A DNA stretch of 64,000 nt from Desulfuromonadales bacterium (GCA_013349405.1 DUZS01000007.1:43386-107385); one strand, 5' to 3'. Shown: positions 36,304 through 46,691, numbered from the stretch's first letter. The notes: a model not told the origin generated them from the letters alone. A program made the numbers and translations.

Positions 36304-36686
36304 AACGGATCGTCGATTCATCCGGTTGGCTTGAATTCTTTGCCGACGGTCCGAATGCATCTGTTTTTGCAGTGCCGTTAGCGGAGACCTCACAGCTGCT
36401 TGTCCCGGTAATCACCATATATGAGGTATTCAAAGTTGTCATGCGACAACGATCCGAGCATGACGCTTTGCAGGCTATTGCCCTGATGAGACAAGGAACC
36501 GTCATTGATATCAATGAAACTATTGCTCTTGAATCGGCCAAGCTGAGTCTGAAATACAAGACACCGATGGCTGATAGTATGATTCTGGCAACCGCGATCC
36601 GGTATAATGCTGAACTGTGGACACAGGATGTTGATTTTATTAACATCCCCGGAGTGAAGTATATTCCCAAAAATACGGAAAATTGA
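36300..36686 (+). CDS. PIN-domain ribonuclease toxin (VapC type)
   Basis: A 128-residue PIN domain with acidic residues D6, E42, D92 and D110/D112 (RIVDSSGWLEF, TIYEVFK, PMADSMI, WTQDVDF). It forms the second AbrB/PIN module in the window. It is not close in sequence to the first, so the two modules probably arrived independently. Confidence 0.88.
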   Translation: MKRIVDSSGWLEFFADGPNASVFAVPLAETSQLLVPVITIYEVFKVVMRQRSEHDALQAIALMRQGTVIDINETIALESAKLSLKYKTPMADSMILATAIRYNAELWTQDVDFINIPGVKYIPKNTEN

Positions 36687-36706
36687 TTTCTAACAAGGAG
36701 AAAACC

Positions 36707-37024
36707 ATGGAACTCATCGGAAAGGCATTAACATTAGGTGAACTTGTCGCCTATAACGAGGGCTCGGTTGTCAGCAAGACGCTGATCGACAAGAAGGTCG
36801 GCACGGTGACGATGTTTTCTTTCGGCGCCGGACAGGGGTTAAGTGAGCATACCGTACCGTATGATGCCTTTGTCCAGATCGTAGACGGCGAAGCCGAAGT
36901 GACTATTAATGGCGAAAAGCACACCGTCACCGCCGGGCAGATTATCATCATGCCGGCGGCTATCCCTCACGAAATGAAAGCGATCAAGCCGTTTAAAATG
37001 CTGCTCGTCATGATACGGTCGTAA
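36707..37024 (+). CDS. small cupin-domain protein
   Basis: A 105-residue single-domain cupin. Motif 1 reads SEHTVPYDAFVQIVDGEAEV, motif 2 GQIIIMPAAIPHEMKA, with the expected metal-binding histidines and acidic residue. AAGGAG precedes the ATG at 36707, which is better than an in-frame ATG at 36683 that overlaps the toxin gene. Substrate unknown. It is followed 3 bases later by hemH. Confidence 0.85.
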   Translation: MELIGKALTLGELVAYNEGSVVSKTLIDKKVGTVTMFSFGAGQGLSEHTVPYDAFVQIVDGEAEVTINGEKHTVTAGQIIIMPAAIPHEMKAIKPFKMLLVMIRS

Positions 37025-37027
37025 ACT

Positions 37028-37981
37028 ATGTCCGAAAAAACTGCCGTAATTCTCCTCCAGATGGGGGGCCCCGATTCGTTGGCGTCGGTAGAGCCGTTTC
37101 TCTACAATCTGTTTTCCGACCGCGATATCATCAAGATCGGTCCGGCTTTTCTGCAGCCGTTCATTGCTAAAAAAATCGTCAAAAAACGGGCGCCTAAAAG
37201 CGCCGACAACTACCGTCAGATCGGCGGTAAATCGCCATTGCGAGAATTGACGGAGCAGCAGGCGGCGGCACTTGAAAGCGCACTGGGTGATTCATACCGC
37301 TGCTTCGTTGCCATGCGCTACTGGCACCCGTTTGCCCCGGAGGCTCTGGCGGCCATTGAGGAAGAAGGAATCAAAAGGATCGTCGCGCTCTCGCTCTACC
37401 CCCATTTCTCCCGTGCCACCTCCGGATCAAGCTTTAATGATCTGGAACGCTCGTTGAAGGGATGTTCATCCACATTCGATGTCCGCTCCGTACGCCAGTT
37501 TTTCAATCAGCCGCTCTATATCAAAGCCCTGGTCGAAAAAATTGAACAGTCATTGGCACTGTTTGCTGACCGCTCCAAAGTACAACTCTTTTTCTCGGCC
37601 CATTCTCTGCCGCAGTCATTCATCGCCGAAGGTGATCCCTACCTTGATCACATCCAGGCAACGGTACGGCTGGTCATGGCACAGCTCGGCGGTGTTGCGC
37701 ACCATCTCGCCTTTCAGTCCCGCGCCGGCCCGGTCAAGTGGCTGGAACCATCCACCGGTGACGAGCTGAAGGAACTGGCGGCAGCCGGTCACACCGACAT
37801 TCTGATGGTGCCGCTCTCCTTTGTCTCGGACCATATTGAAACACTGCATGAGATCGACATTGAATATCGCGAAGTTGCCGAGCACCTCGGCATTACCTCG
37901 TTCCGTCGCATGGAGTCCCTCAACAGCTCGCCGCTGTTTATCCAGTGCCTGGCTGAACTGGTGCGGGGCGCTGTTGCCTGA
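37028..37981 (+). CDS. hemH: ferrochelatase
   Basis: A 317-residue enzyme inserting Fe2+ into protoporphyrin IX (or coproporphyrin III). The N-terminal GGP ([17 protein letters not shown]), the central AMRYWHPF, and the [17 protein letters not shown] segment carrying the metal-site histidine are present. Length matches bacterial HemH. A haem supply fits the cytochrome-rich lifestyle of Geobacter-like bacteria. Confidence 0.95.
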   Translation: MSEKTAVILLQMGGPDSLASVEPFLYNLFSDRDIIKIGPAFLQPFIAKKIVKKRAPKSADNYRQIGGKSPLRELTEQQAAALESALGDSYRCFVAMRYWHPFAPEALAAIEEEGIKRIVALSLYPHFSRATSGSSFNDLERSLKGCSSTFDVRSVRQFFNQPLYIKALVEKIEQSLALFADRSKVQLFFSAHSLPQSFIAEGDPYLDHIQATVRLVMAQLGGVAHHLAFQSRAGPVKWLEPSTGDELKELAAAGHTDILMVPLSFVSDHIETLHEIDIEYREVAEHLGITSFRRMESLNSSPLFIQCLAELVRGAVA

Positions 37982-38048
37982 GGTTGATTTTACACGTTGT
38001 CTGGCGTATAGTCGCCGCCACAATTCATACATTTTTTCGGAGGGTATC

Positions 38049-38624
38049 ATGTTTAAAAAAATGTTGAGCGCTGTTCTTGTAGTCTGTTTTACGGCTGGAA
38101 TTGCCTGTGCAGAAGCAAAGAAAAATCCGGTTGTCATCATGGAAACGTCACTGGGCAACGTCAAGATTGAGCTGTTCGAGAAGGAAGCACCCATCAGCGT
38201 CAAAAACTTTCTCGACTACACAAAAAGCGGCTATTACAGCGGCACCACGTTCCATCGCGTCATCCCCGGCTTCATGGCTCAGGGGGGGGGATTGACCGCA
38301 AACCTCACACCAAAACCGGGCAATCTCCCGCCGATCAAAAATGAAGCGGACAATGGCCTCAAAAATGATCGCGGCACACTTTCTATGGCCCGCTCCGGAG
38401 ACCCGAACAGCGCCACATCGCAGTTTTTTATCAATGTTGCCGACAATGCTTCCCTCAACAAACCCAGCCCGGACGGTTTCGGTTATGCTGTCTTCGGCAG
38501 AGTGACAGAGGGCATGGATGTTGTTGATAAAATCGTGTCCACGCCGCAGTCACGGAAAAATTCGGTATTCCAGAACGTCCCGCTGGAGCCTGTCACCATC
38601 AAAGCTGTCAAAATCGTGAAATAG
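38049..38624 (+). CDS. exported cyclophilin-type peptidyl-prolyl isomerase
   Basis: A 191-residue cyclophilin with a signal peptide (1-21, AGIACAEA). The catalytic FHRVIPGFMAQGGG and the SMARSGDPNSATSQFFINV core are complete, so it should catalyse prolyl isomerisation in the periplasm. GGAGGG precedes the ATG. It follows hemH by 67 bases. Confidence 0.93.
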   Translation: MFKKMLSAVLVVCFTAGIACAEAKKNPVVIMETSLGNVKIELFEKEAPISVKNFLDYTKSGYYSGTTFHRVIPGFMAQGGGLTANLTPKPGNLPPIKNEADNGLKNDRGTLSMARSGDPNSATSQFFINVADNASLNKPSPDGFGYAVFGRVTEGMDVVDKIVSTPQSRKNSVFQNVPLEPVTIKAVKIVK

Positions 38625-38633
38625 GAACCTGCC

Positions 38634-39287
38634 ATGGGCAAAACAGAAGAGCTGGTGAGCTGGTCACATGAGCAGAAGTGCCGCAAGGCGGTTGCGGCAC
38701 TTGAGAAAAATGAATTCACCGCGCACTACTGCCCTACACCCCAGGAAGCCGCTGACTACATCATCACCGCAGCTGCTGATGCCGCTACGGTCGGTTTCGG
38801 CGGTTCGATGTCAATCGTCTCACTCGGTGTGGAATCGCTGCTGCAGGAGATGGGCAAGGAGATTCTCAATCATGGTTCGACAGAGCTCAGCCGGGAAGAA
38901 AAAATCGCTATCATGCGGCGGCAGCTGACCTGCGACCTGTTCCTCTCCGGCTGCAATGCCCTGACCCTGAACGGTGAACTGGTCAACATCGATGCCACCG
39001 GCAACCGGGTTGCGGCGATGTTGTTCGGACCACAGAAGGTGATTGTCGTCGCCGGGCGCAACAAACTGGTTGATGGCTCACCGCAGGATGCCATCGCACG
39101 GGTTAAAACCTGGGCAACGCCACCGAATGCAAAGCGCCTCAGCTTCAAAACCCCCTGCGCCACAACCGGTTTTTGCAGCGACTGCAGTTCGCCCGACCGG
39201 CTCTGCCGTGTCACCACCATCATCGATCGCAAACCGCGCATTACGGATATACATGTACTGGTCGTCAACTCAGACCTGGGCTTTTAA
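38634..39287 (+). CDS. LUD-domain (LutC/YkgG-like) protein
   Basis: A 217-residue LUD family protein (GFGGSMSIVSLGV, GCNALTLNGELVNIDATGNRVAAM, VIVVAGRNKLV). The family includes LutC of lactate utilisation and stand-alone members. The C-terminal part has cysteines ATTGFCSDCSSPDRLC that could bind a metal. No lutAB neighbours are present, so a lactate role is not supported here. Upstream spacing is 9 bases from the cyclophilin gene. Confidence 0.88.
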   Translation: MGKTEELVSWSHEQKCRKAVAALEKNEFTAHYCPTPQEAADYIITAAADAATVGFGGSMSIVSLGVESLLQEMGKEILNHGSTELSREEKIAIMRRQLTCDLFLSGCNALTLNGELVNIDATGNRVAAMLFGPQKVIVVAGRNKLVDGSPQDAIARVKTWATPPNAKRLSFKTPCATTGFCSDCSSPDRLCRVTTIIDRKPRITDIHVLVVNSDLGF

Positions 39288-40019
39288 ATGGTTGCCGTCA
39301 AGCAGCTCTTCCATGCGCTGCTTGACGTTATTCTCCCCCCCATCTGTCACATCTGCCACACTTTTATCCCCAACGCCGCTGAACTCCATATCTGCCCGTC
39401 ATGCTACGATCACTTACCGCTTGTGGTCTCGCCGCTCTGCTCTCTCTGCGGCATTCCCTTCAGCGGGACCGGCAGCGACCATCGCTGCGGTGCCTGCACA
39501 CTCCAATCACCCCATTTTGATGCTGCCAGGGCGCACTTCCTCTATGAAGGCCCCCTGCGCGAACTGATTCACGCCTTCAAGTACAACCGGAATATCCACC
39601 TTCGCTTCCCGCTTGCGCTTCTTGCCCTCGAAGGAGTTGATGGCATTGCGGCAGATCACCGTCCGAACCTCATAGTTCCTGTCCCGCTCCATCGCTCCCG
39701 GCTGCGCATGCGTGGCTTCAACCAGGCGGTACTGTTGGGGAGAGTGCTGTCGCGCCGCTGTGCCCTGCCGATGCTGCCGGATGCTCTCGCGAGAACACGT
39801 GCGACTGAGCCTCAGATCGAGCTCTCGGCAGCAGAGCGGAGGGTTAATGTCAGAGGGGCTTTTTCAGTCAGGACTCCCGAGCGTATCGCAGGCAAGAATA
39901 TCCTGCTGCTCGATGACGTGATGACAACCGGCAGCACCATGGATGAGTGCGCCAAAGAGTTGAAAAAAGCGGGAGCAACTGCAGTAATTGCCGTGACAAT
40001 TGCACGCACTGCCAGATAA
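39288..40019 (+). CDS. ComF family phosphoribosyltransferase-like protein
   Basis: A 243-residue ComF-type protein: an N-terminal zinc ribbon with four CxxC-type pairs (ICHIC, CPSC, CSLC, CGAC) and a C-terminal PRTase fold with ILLLDDVMTTGSTMDEC. Homologues support DNA uptake or purine salvage; the exact role here is open. It starts directly at the stop of the LUD gene. Confidence 0.9.
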   Translation: MVAVKQLFHALLDVILPPICHICHTFIPNAAELHICPSCYDHLPLVVSPLCSLCGIPFSGTGSDHRCGACTLQSPHFDAARAHFLYEGPLRELIHAFKYNRNIHLRFPLALLALEGVDGIAADHRPNLIVPVPLHRSRLRMRGFNQAVLLGRVLSRRCALPMLPDALARTRATEPQIELSAAERRVNVRGAFSVRTPERIAGKNILLLDDVMTTGSTMDECAKELKKAGATAVIAVTIARTAR

Positions 40020-40070
40020 TGACACGCATCAGGCGACCGGAACCTGGCGGATTATTTTCTGTTTATTTTC

Positions 40071-40099
40071 TTGACAATCACGCTTTGCTTCCGTAAATA
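40071..40099 (+). promoter_or_regulatory. promoter of the Rrf2-family regulator gene
   Basis: TTGACA (40071-40076), 17-base spacer, TAAATA (40094-40099), 35 bases before the ATG. Confidence 0.6.
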
Positions 40100-40134
40100 T
40101 TCAGCCTGTTAATTTACATGAATGGAGGAATAAT

Positions 40135-40611
40135 ATGCGCCTCTCGACAAAAAGCAGATACGGACTGCGAGCCATGTTTGATATCGCCTACAACTGCGGA
40201 TCTGCACCTGCCCAGATTCAGGATATTTCGCGGCGCCAACAGATTTCACCCCGTTATCTGGAACAGATTTTTCAAAATTTGAAGCGTGCCGGTCTTCTGA
40301 AAAGCAAGCGTGGGCCACAGGGGGGGTATGCATTGTCGCGTAAACCGGATGGAATAACGGTCCTTGAAATATTGAATGCCACCGAGCAGGATGTGCTGCT
40401 GGTTGATTGCGCTGGCGCCACGCCGAAAAAACTCCGCCGGAAATCAGAATGTCCCTTTGAAGGGAAATGCGTCACACAGACTGTCTGGAGTGAAGCGAAC
40501 GCACTGCTTGACACTCTGTTTGGCGGCATGACCTTGCAAACACTCTGTCAGAGGGCTCATGATCTGGGTATAAAAAACGAAACCGATCACAAAGTTATGT
40601 ATTATATTTAG
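40135..40611 (+). CDS. Rrf2/IscR-family transcriptional regulator
   Basis: A 158-residue winged-helix regulator (MRLSTKSRYGLRAMFDIA, then LEQIFQNLKRAGLLKSKRG). Cysteines C92, C106 and C112 sit in the region that binds an Fe-S cluster in IscR, though the spacing (C-x13-C-x5-C) differs from IscR's C-x5-C-x5-C. It could sense iron, sulfur or redox state. No isc or cys operon follows on the same strand; the next gene is convergent. GGAGG precedes the ATG. Confidence 0.9.
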   Translation: MRLSTKSRYGLRAMFDIAYNCGSAPAQIQDISRRQQISPRYLEQIFQNLKRAGLLKSKRGPQGGYALSRKPDGITVLEILNATEQDVLLVDCAGATPKKLRRKSECPFEGKCVTQTVWSEANALLDTLFGGMTLQTLCQRAHDLGIKNETDHKVMYYI

Positions 40612-40673
40612 CGACAATTGCGTCACCACACCGGAGAATAAAAACCACTTCGTGATTCCCTGCCTGTAATCTC

Positions 40674-41948
40674 TCAAACAGCAGATCGGTAGGTATTTCG
40701 GCCAGCGCGTTTGGCGGAGTACATCGCCCTGTCTGCTGCTTCCACAAGAGACTTTGAATGAATACCGTCATCCGGAAACAGACTGATACCGATACTGACA
40801 GTAACAGCGACTTCAGCCCCATCAATCCTGAATGGAACTGAGAATGTTTTCAACAGGTTATCGGCAATTCCCAGTAACTCCTCCTGTCCTTCACAGTCTG
40901 TGACAATAATGCCGAACTCATCTCCACCTTGGCGGCTCACCGTATCCACGTCACGTTTACAGCAGGATCTGATTCTTTCACTCGCCTCTATGAGCACCTC
41001 ATTACCGGCTTCATGGCCAAAAGTGTCATTGATGTTTTTAAAATGATCTAAATCAAGGTTAAATAAACCGAATTTTATGCCGTTACGTTGGGATTTCGCG
41101 ATAGCCTGTTCGAGGCGGTCTTCAAAAAGTCTTCTGTTTGACAGGCCGGTGAGCGGGTCTTTGAATGCCATATCCCGGATGATCTTCTCGTTTTTGACAC
41201 GTTCGCTGACATCGTGAACAATCGCGACTGTTCCCGTAATGGCTCCACTCGAATCCCTCACAAGAGATGCGGTGCTTTCAATATGCAGGGTTGAACCGGC
41301 GGTCAACTTGTTTTTACAGGCAGAGTGCGCCTGGCCGTCCGACAGGGCAAGAACCGTCGGACACCTCTCACAGGGAACCGTATTTTCAAACATTTCGTAA
41401 CAGGGTGACCCGGTAAAATCACCGAACATCTCTGTCAGAGCTCTGTTCTGATATACTATCCGGTTATTGAGGTCTTTAATGGCGATCCCCTCGCCCAGAC
41501 AATCGACAACAGCCTGGAATCTTCGGCGTTCACTTTCCAGCTGCTGCCTGATCGTTATGATATCACTGCACCGTTTCACAGATAACAGCAGCTTCTCAAT
41601 TTCGATCGGTTTCAAAAAATAGTCGCTGAATCCAAGTTCGATTGCCGCAATGAGGCAGTCGGTATCCCGATTGGCCGAGGTGGCAATTACCTGTACATCG
41701 GGATTCAGCTCTTTGATGTGGCTCACCAATTCAAGGCCGCTCATAACCGGCATATTGATGTCGGTTATGACAATCGGGCGATAACGTTCCTTAAATTTCA
41801 ACAGTCCATCGCTTCCGTTCACCGCAATCTCTACCCGAGCCCCGTGCAGCAGAAGTATCCGCGAAATGAATAAAGCCGAAGCAGGATCGTCTTCGACAAC
41901 GAGAAGTTCAAGACCATTAAATTGTATTGTGTGTATTGTCACAGACAT
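40674..41948 (-). CDS. response regulator REC-PAS-GGDEF, variant base-selectivity residue
   Basis: A 424-residue diguanylate-cyclase-type response regulator. Receiver domain 12-125 with phospho-acceptor D63; PAS domain about 140-255; GGDEF domain about 260-424 with intact G341-G-D-E-F345 and an inhibitory site R332-x-x-D335 five residues upstream. At the position equal to PleD Asp344 (GHxxGDxxL) it has N316 (GHEAGNEVL). In Geobacter GacA that position is Ser and the enzyme makes 3',3'-cGAMP. The gene start overlaps the end of the upstream kinase gene by 32 bases, so it is likely the output of that phosphorelay. Confidence 0.92.
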   Translation of the reverse strand: MSVTIHTIQFNGLELLVVEDDPASALFISRILLLHGARVEIAVNGSDGLLKFKERYRPIVITDINMPVMSGLELVSHIKELNPDVQVIATSANRDTDCLIAAIELGFSDYFLKPIEIEKLLLSVKRCSDIITIRQQLESERRRFQAVVDCLGEGIAIKDLNNRIVYQNRALTEMFGDFTGSPCYEMFENTVPCERCPTVLALSDGQAHSACKNKLTAGSTLHIESTASLVRDSSGAITGTVAIVHDVSERVKNEKIIRDMAFKDPLTGLSNRRLFEDRLEQAIAKSQRNGIKFGLFNLDLDHFKNINDTFGHEAGNEVLIEASERIRSCCKRDVDTVSRQGGDEFGIIVTDCEGQEELLGIADNLLKTFSVPFRIDGAEVAVTVSIGISLFPDDGIHSKSLVEAADRAMYSAKRAGRNTYRSAV

Positions 41949-43569
41949 AATAATTCGCGCTCCTCTTCATAATCAAAACCTGAACAGCCTCTTTCAGCAC
42001 CGAGAACTTATACGGTTTTTGAATAAAGCCGGCCAACCCTTTACCGACGAATTTCTGCGTGACCTCCTGCTCGTTGTAACCGCTGGACATGATGACCTTG
42101 ACATCAGGCTTCAGTTGCTTGAGTTCACGGAAGCACTGCACACCGTCCATATGCGGCATGGTCAGGTCGAGGATGACGAAGCTGATGTCGGGGTTCTGTT
42201 TGAACTGTTCCACCCCCTCACGACCATCTTCTGCAGTAATAACCGTAAATCCAAGTTCCTTGAGCATTTCAGATCCGATGCCACGGATTGTCTCTTCATC
42301 GTCCACGAGCAGGACGGTACCGCTCCCCTGCCAGTCCTCATTGTGGCCTGCGCCATTAAAGATTTCAACCGGTCTGCTGCTGGCCGGAAGTAAAATTTTG
42401 AAGGTGGTTCCTCTGTTCAGTTCGCTGTAAACTTTGATGGCTCCTTTATGCCCCCGGACGATCCCGAGAACCGCAGCCATGCCTAATCCCCGACCGGTAA
42501 ATTTGGTGGTGAAGAATGGATCGAAGATTTTTGCCATGGTTTCTTTGTCCATGCCACAGCCGCTGTCGGCTATTTCCAGGTAGACGTAGAGCCCTTCGCA
42601 GATATTTTCGTCGAGCCAGACATCTTTCAGATAATTCCGGTCGCAGTCCATGCAGCCGGTACTGATGGCGATAACACCACTCTTCTCACCTATCGCTTCG
42701 GAGGCATTGATGACCAGGTTCATGATTATCTGGCGCATCTGGGTGGCGTCGGCTTCCACCGTGGGAAGGTGGTGATGCGGATTGATCCGGAGTAACGCCT
42801 TCTTGGTGATGGATACTTCCAGCATGCGCAGCATCTCTTCCAGCAGGGTGTTCAGGTTGATGTTCTCGATGACGAATCTGCCCTTACCCGAGTAGGCCAG
42901 CATCTGCTTGGCAAGGTCGGCAGCACGTCCCGCTGCCTGTTCAATACGCTGCAGATTGTCCACCGCAGGTGATTCCTTGTTGATCCGCATCAAAGCGAGA
43001 TCAGCATTACCGATAATGGCGGTGAGGATGTTGTTGAAATCGTGGGCGATGCCGCCGGCAAGAACACCGAGACTTTCGAGTTTCTGAGACTGCTGCATTT
43101 TCTCATCAGCCGCACGTTGTCGTTCGTTCTGCACTTCCAGCTCTGCCAGCGCCGCTTCCAGTTGCGCCTTCTGAAGCGCCAGCTGATCCCGCTGTTCCTT
43201 CATTGTCAGATGATTGCGAACCCGCAGTCTGAGCAGTTCCATGTTCACCGGCTTGGCAAGATAATCAATACCGCCGAGTTCGAGCCCCTGCAGTTGACCC
43301 TCCTGGGTAACCAGCGCCGTCAGAAAGATAATGGGGATAGAGTTGTACTCCGCATCTGCCTTGATGATCCTGCAGACTTCAAAGCCATTCAGATCCGGCA
43401 TCATCACATCCAGCAGAATCAGGTCGGGCTTGTACTGTTTGACTAGATCAATGGCCTCATGCCCGTTCAGCGCCGTGAGAATGTCATACTCATCACGGAG
43501 AACCGATTTGATGAGCTGTGTATTGACGTATTCATCATCCACCGCCAGTATTCTGTAGCGTTTATTCAT
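41917..43569 (-). CDS. soluble hybrid histidine kinase REC-HisKA-HATPase-REC
   Basis: A 550-residue cytoplasmic hybrid kinase. N-terminal receiver (D54), coiled coil (about 125-165), dimerisation domain with the histidine in GGIAHDFNNIL near 175, ATPase (GCGMDKETMAKIFDPFFTTK, GRGLGMAAVLGI), and a second receiver (VILDLTMPHMDG). It lacks membrane segments, so it must be fed by another protein. The N-terminal receiver is very close to that of the 46951-49398 gene, a recent duplication. AAGGAG precedes the ATG. Confidence 0.93.
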   Translation of the reverse strand: MNKRYRILAVDDEYVNTQLIKSVLRDEYDILTALNGHEAIDLVKQYKPDLILLDVMMPDLNGFEVCRIIKADAEYNSIPIIFLTALVTQEGQLQGLELGGIDYLAKPVNMELLRLRVRNHLTMKEQRDQLALQKAQLEAALAELEVQNERQRAADEKMQQSQKLESLGVLAGGIAHDFNNILTAIIGNADLALMRINKESPAVDNLQRIEQAAGRAADLAKQMLAYSGKGRFVIENINLNTLLEEMLRMLEVSITKKALLRINPHHHLPTVEADATQMRQIIMNLVINASEAIGEKSGVIAISTGCMDCDRNYLKDVWLDENICEGLYVYLEIADSGCGMDKETMAKIFDPFFTTKFTGRGLGMAAVLGIVRGHKGAIKVYSELNRGTTFKILLPASSRPVEIFNGAGHNEDWQGSGTVLLVDDEETIRGIGSEMLKELGFTVITAEDGREGVEQFKQNPDISFVILDLTMPHMDGVQCFRELKQLKPDVKVIMSSGYNEQEVTQKFVGKGLAGFIQKPYKFSVLKEAVQVLIMKRSANYYVCDNTHNTI

Positions 43570-43576
43570 GGTTTAT

Positions 43577-43636
43577 CTCCTTGCCTTTCACCCTTTCACC
43601 CTTTCACCCTTTCACCCTTCACCCTTCACCCTTCAC
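43577..43636. repeat. simple-sequence tract between two kinase genes
   Basis: Tandem 8-mers TTTCACCC (about four copies) run into 7-mers TTCACCC (about three to four copies). On the minus strand the tract contains the last codons and stop of the upstream kinase (KGEG-stop) and the spacer before the ribosome site of the next gene. Confidence 0.9.
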
Positions 43637-46624
43637 CCTTTTCATCTCCACCACCAGATCCTGGATATACAGCGGCTTTGACACATAGCCGTCAAACCCC
43701 GCGGCCAGAAGCCGTTCACGGTCGCCGCGCATCGAGTACGCCGTCAGGGCGATAACCGGCAGGTGAGCTGCTGTCCCCTTTTCTTGTGCCCGGATTTCAG
43801 CCAGTGCTTCTTCGCCGTTCATGATCGGCATCTGGATATCCATCAGCACGATATCGAACTCTGCTTTTTCCAGAGCGGCGAGGCATTGCCTGCCGTTTTC
43901 CGCTGTGGTGACGGTGTGTCCCAGTTTTTTGAGCAGTGATATTCCAAAGGCGATGTTGACCTGTTCATCTTCGACAAACAGTACCCGCAGCGGTGGGCCA
44001 TCCCAGGCGGAGATTGTTGGTGGAGGTGCAGGTGACGCCTCGGGGATGAAAGGGGCCGTGCCGATTCGGAAGGGGAGTGCCACGCTGAAACAACTGCCGA
44101 CGCCTTGCGTGCTTTCAACGCTGATTGTGCCGCCCATTAGCTCTGCCAGACGACGGCTGATGGTCAGGCCGAGGCCGGTGCCGCCGAATCTGCGGGTGGT
44201 GGAGCCGTCTTCCTGGATGAACGGTCTGAAAATCTGTTCAACCGCTTCCGGTGCGATGCCGATACCGGTGTCGCGTACCGCTATCCTGACAAGTACAGAG
44301 GTTTCATGCTGTTCCAGAAGCTCTGCCGAGACGGTGACGCTCCCTGCGGCGGTGAACTTGACGGCGTTGCCCATCAGGTTGAGGAGTATCTGTTTGATGC
44401 GTAACTGATCGCCCACCAGCAGACAGGGGATGTCATCGGCCACGTCAACCCCAAGCGTCAATCCTTTTGAGAACGTGGCATACTTCTGCATCATGATGCA
44501 GTCTTTAAGACACTGCTGCAGACTGAATTCGACCGGTTCGATCGTAACTTTCCCTGCTTCAATTTTGGAGAGGTCAAGAATATCACTCATCAGCGACATC
44601 AGATTTTTGCCGCATTGTTTGAGGGAGGTGACATACTCGCGCTGTTCCACCGTCAAGTCGGTATACTCGAGGAGCTGGGTCATGCCGAGCACCCCGTTCA
44701 TCGGGGTGCGGATCTCGTGGCTCATATTGGCCAGAAACTGGCTCTTGGCGGTGTTGGCCGATTCAGCGGCATCGCGTGCAACAACCAGCTTTGCTTGCAA
44801 CTCATAGCGCTCTGTTTCGTCAGAAATGATCCAGATGCTTCCGACAAACGGGTCATCAGGACTGACCGCCTTGCCGTTAATGAGTGCATGAAACAGCGAG
44901 CCGTCACTGCGCCGGAGCAGGAGTTCTCTGGTAAAGGCTTTTCCTGACGACAGTACGGCATACGCTTCGAGACCCACCTTCTCAAATTCTTCCCGGGACC
45001 GGTAAAGAAGGCTGGTGCTGGCGCCTGTCATCTCGTCAGAACTGTAGCCGAACATGCGGCACATGGCTGAGTTGATCGTCTTAAAGAGGCGATTTTTTAT
45101 AAAAGTGATGCCGACCCCGGCATTTTCGAGAATAATAGACTGTTCGTGGACAAGGCGGTTCACCGTTGCTTCTATCTGCGTGCGCTCGGTAACATCGTGT
45201 ACTATGGAGAATATGAATGTCGTGTTTTGTCGCCTGACAGGAGAAGTGTAAACCTCTACGGTACGGATTTCGCCGTTTGCCAGCTTGTGCGGGAATATGC
45301 AGTGATCTGAATTCTCTTCCATACCGGGATTTTTCCCGCTTAAAATACTCCTCAGCGACTGTATATTAATGTCAGAAATATTCATGCGCAGCATGTTTTG
45401 CTGTGAATACCCGTAAAACAGTTCAGCTGCATGGTTTGCACCCATTATGTGGCCGGATTCAGGCTCAACCAGCAGCATCACGGCACCATGGTTCATGAAC
45501 ATACCCTTGAACAGTTCTTCGCTCTCGAGCAGCGCCTCCTGTTTCCAGAGCAGAATCCGGCTTTGCGTTGACAACCTGCGATTAGCAGCCAGCAGGCTAA
45601 TAGCCAGAAATATGATTACACCAAAAGCGAGCAAAGCTGCCATAATCTGCCAGAAATAGCGATGCCAGACATCGTTCGATGTAAAAGAAGGAGCACTCTC
45701 GAACGGTGGCAAACGCAATTCCCTCAGCATATCCTCCACCAGGGAGTAATCGGCCGGCACGACAAAACCATGTATGCCGATTGCCTGTACAACCGCTTGA
45801 TGTTCTTCCAGGACAAAAAGCGTCGCGGCAACACGCCGTGCCAGATTTTCATCCATATCCGGCAGAGCTGCAAACGGCCACTCCGGGTAGAGGCGGGTTG
45901 AAAGCAGCAGCGGAAAGTCGGGCGGATTCTGCCGGTTGATAATCTTGAGCTGCTTCATCTCCAGCCTGCCCTCACGCACCATCCCTTCCAGTACCCCGCT
46001 GCGGACAAAACCGACATCGGCGCGACCGGCCAGCACGGCCTCGATGACTGTATCATGCGGCATGCCGGTGGCAATCACCGGGGCATCCTGCGGCAGACGA
46101 ATTCCCGCCTTACTGAGCTCATACACCTGCATTTGATACGCGCCCAATGATTCGATGTCGGCGGCCGCAACAGTTTTACCTTTGATGTCAGTCAGGGAAT
46201 CGATTGAGCCGTTGTCAGCGCGGCTGAAAATGACGCCGCCAAAAGCAGTGGCACGTTGACCATGTACATTGGCCGCCAGCGTAGCGAGCGGCGCTGATAA
46301 TTCTCTGCGCCTTTTTAACAGGATAAAATGACCGGGGTTGGTCAGGACAAAATCGAGCTGACGAGCGGCAACAGCGCTATCCAGTTCCTGATAGCTAAGC
46401 GCCTCAACGACAAAATCGTACTCCGGCAGGGACGCCTTGAGTGCGGCAGCCAAAGGCTGCCATTGCGCCAACGTTTGTGGTTTCGGCCGGTAGGCGAGGA
46501 CACCGATCCGTACCGGCTCTGCAGCGTATGCCGGTATTGCCGGCAGCACAAAAACAAGATACGCCACCAGCATCAGCATACGGATGAATGAGCATAAATG
46601 CATGGCCTGCTCCCTGTTCATCAT
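43619..46624 (-). CDS. PhnD-like sensor hybrid histidine kinase
   Basis: A 1001-residue membrane hybrid kinase. Signal/anchor (about 10-35), a periplasmic PhnD/phosphonate-binding-type domain (about 36-310, [23 protein letters not shown]), a membrane helix (about 328-350), two PAS domains (about 365-480 and 485-605), HisKA with [11 protein letters not shown] near 635, HATPase, and a receiver with [10 protein letters not shown] near 920. A substrate-binding domain fused to a kinase recalls TtrS. The ligand is unknown. It may feed the soluble REC-kinase and GGDEF protein downstream. Confidence 0.92.
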   Translation of the reverse strand: MMNREQAMHLCSFIRMLMLVAYLVFVLPAIPAYAAEPVRIGVLAYRPKPQTLAQWQPLAAALKASLPEYDFVVEALSYQELDSAVAARQLDFVLTNPGHFILLKRRRELSAPLATLAANVHGQRATAFGGVIFSRADNGSIDSLTDIKGKTVAAADIESLGAYQMQVYELSKAGIRLPQDAPVIATGMPHDTVIEAVLAGRADVGFVRSGVLEGMVREGRLEMKQLKIINRQNPPDFPLLLSTRLYPEWPFAALPDMDENLARRVAATLFVLEEHQAVVQAIGIHGFVVPADYSLVEDMLRELRLPPFESAPSFTSNDVWHRYFWQIMAALLAFGVIIFLAISLLAANRRLSTQSRILLWKQEALLESEELFKGMFMNHGAVMLLVEPESGHIMGANHAAELFYGYSQQNMLRMNISDINIQSLRSILSGKNPGMEENSDHCIFPHKLANGEIRTVEVYTSPVRRQNTTFIFSIVHDVTERTQIEATVNRLVHEQSIILENAGVGITFIKNRLFKTINSAMCRMFGYSSDEMTGASTSLLYRSREEFEKVGLEAYAVLSSGKAFTRELLLRRSDGSLFHALINGKAVSPDDPFVGSIWIISDETERYELQAKLVVARDAAESANTAKSQFLANMSHEIRTPMNGVLGMTQLLEYTDLTVEQREYVTSLKQCGKNLMSLMSDILDLSKIEAGKVTIEPVEFSLQQCLKDCIMMQKYATFSKGLTLGVDVADDIPCLLVGDQLRIKQILLNLMGNAVKFTAAGSVTVSAELLEQHETSVLVRIAVRDTGIGIAPEAVEQIFRPFIQEDGSTTRRFGGTGLGLTISRRLAELMGGTISVESTQGVGSCFSVALPFRIGTAPFIPEASPAPPPTISAWDGPPLRVLFVEDEQVNIAFGISLLKKLGHTVTTAENGRQCLAALEKAEFDIVLMDIQMPIMNGEEALAEIRAQEKGTAAHLPVIALTAYSMRGDRERLLAAGFDGYVSKPLYIQDLVVEMKRVKGEG

Positions 46625-46691
46625 TTTTTCCTGATTCGTTCTAATTCGCTGCTAAAACCTGTTCACCCTTTGACAAGCGTTTAAGTCAAAA

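Noticed and set aside
43577..43636. Short tandem repeat as a possible CRISPR array
   Set aside because: Units of 7-8 bases with no spacers; it is a simple-sequence tract. No true CRISPR array was seen in the window.
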